From positions 1 to 5,622 of the forward strand of contig JALNZQ010000178.1 in NCBI GenBank assembly GCA_023229165.1: DNA of 5,622 bases, written 5' to 3'. Below the pieces are notes generated by a model. That model saw only the letters and a list, made by a program, of their open reading frames with translations, was not told the DNA's origin and ran no database searches. The position numbers were made by a program, and so were the translations under genes. Source of the DNA: Methanothrix sp. (GTDB lineage: Archaea; Halobacteriota; Methanosarcinia; Methanotrichales; Methanotrichaceae). Below, piece after piece: positions 4,957 to 5,622 of this stretch; the first letter of the stretch is position 1, and every line of letters begins with the position of its first letter.

Positions 4957-5622
4957 ATGTTTAGACGTTTTCGTGGGGCCGCAGCGGCAAAAGAGATGCT
5001 TCTTGATCGCTGCTTACCTTTGCAGCGGACACAATTCCTGCAAAACGTGCAGGCAGCAGGCCGGGTTTTGTCTCAGGATATCGTCTCTCCCGTGAACCTG
5101 CCGGACTTTGACCGGGCCGCCATGGATGGCTTTGCCGTGCGGTCCGCCGACACAAGGGGAGCAAAGCCTAACGCTCCCGTTTTTCTGGATAATTTCCGGC
5201 CCGTACGCACCGGCATGCCTGTTCCTGGAGATTATGATGCCGTGGTGATGCTGGAGGATGCCAGGAGGCGCAACGCGACTTTGGAGATCTCGGCACAGAT
5301 GCACGCTTACAAGAATGTATCCCGCATCGGCGAGGACATTAGCGAAGGCGAAGCGGTCTTTTCCGAGGGCCACACCATTCGGCCCCCGGATGTGGCAATG
5401 CTGTCGGCACTGGGAATTGACGAGGTGCGGGTTTATGAAAAGCCGAAGGTGGTCATCATCCCCACAGGAGGAGAGCTGGTGGCCATCGGCGCGCGCGCGC
5501 TACGCCCCGGGGAAGCATACGAGATCAACGGGCTCATAGCCCGGCTCTATGCAGAAAAATGGGGTGCGATGGCCGAGAAAAGAGAGATCGTCCCGGATGA
5601 TGAAGGGCTCATTCGCGAGGCC
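4957..5622 (+). CDS. moeA: Molybdopterin molybdenumtransferase MoeA, 3' end beyond the right edge
   Basis: The first 222 codons of a protein of about 400 aa. MoeA inserts molybdate (or tungstate) into adenylylated molybdopterin, the last step of basic Mo/W cofactor synthesis; methanogens need this cofactor for formylmethanofuran dehydrogenase. Visible features: LPDFDRAAMDGFAVRSAD (residues 48-65), the strongest MoeA signature, with the MDG aspartate; RTGMPVPGDYDAVVMLED (84-101); SRIGEDISEGE (122-132); and the start of the MogA-like domain, IIPTGGELV (167-175) and YEINGLIARL (188-197). Bacterial MoeA and gephyrin usually read TGDEL and D-(S/T)-N at the last two places; here they are TGGEL and EIN. 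An in-frame TGA at 4942-4944 makes ATG 4957 the first possible start. The MFRRF opening is of family type and fits the leaderless promoter; Met14 is the alternative. Archaea often carry two MoeA paralogues; which this is cannot be told. Confidence 0.92.
   Translation, partial: MFRRFRGAAAAKEMLLDRCLPLQRTQFLQNVQAAGRVLSQDIVSPVNLPDFDRAAMDGFAVRSADTRGAKPNAPVFLDNFRPVRTGMPVPGDYDAVVMLEDARRRNATLEISAQMHAYKNVSRIGEDISEGEAVFSEGHTIRPPDVAMLSALGIDEVRVYEKPKVVIIPTGGELVAIGARALRPGEAYEINGLIARLYAEKWGAMAEKREIVPDDEGLIREA

Overview
The window reads as the chromosome of a methanogenic archaeon, most likely in the Methanosarcinales (a Methanothrix/Methanosaeta-like genome is my best guess, not proven). The grounds are an archaeal/methanogen-type tyrosine (or aspartate) decarboxylase MfnA, small stand-alone TRAM-domain proteins, a PEP synthase of archaeal size, archaeal BRE/TATA-type promoters in AT-rich intergenic gaps, GGTGA-type ribosome binding sites and TTG starts. 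Coding regions are moderately GC-rich. No tRNA, rRNA, CRISPR array or complete mobile element was seen.

Layout from left to right. (1) Positions 1-636, minus strand: the N-terminal 212 residues of a NOL1/NOP2/Sun-family RNA cytosine-5 methyltransferase, cut by the left edge. (2) Positions 637-779: a divergent promoter region holding TATA elements for both directions and a 7-bp hairpin just ahead of the next ribosome binding site. (3) Positions 780-1256, plus strand: two tandem, nearly identical TRAM-domain proteins (75 and 73 aa), each with a TTG start and a GGTGA ribosome binding site, followed by a hairpin plus T-rich terminator. (4) Positions 1257-1387: a convergent, AT-rich gap with two hairpins and a possible degenerate coding remnant. 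(5) Positions 1388-4810, minus strand: a two-gene unit, ppsA (PEP synthase) then mfnA, only 15 nt apart. (6) Positions 4811-4956: a divergent promoter region with several TATA-like elements. (7) Positions 4957-5622, plus strand: the first 222 residues of a MoeA molybdopterin molybdenumtransferase, cut by the right edge.

Functionally this is mostly housekeeping. PpsA makes PEP from pyruvate for gluconeogenesis and aromatic synthesis; MfnA makes tyramine for methanofuran and/or beta-alanine for coenzyme A; MoeA completes the Mo/W cofactor used by, among others, formylmethanofuran dehydrogenase, so the right half has a loose C1-cofactor theme. The left half has an RNA theme: an RNA methyltransferase divergent from a pair of small predicted RNA-binding TRAM proteins. 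The most notable item is the recent tandem TRAM duplication, with protein sequence held nearly constant while silent sites drift, and a leader hairpin present only before the first copy. I see no convincing wholly new system.
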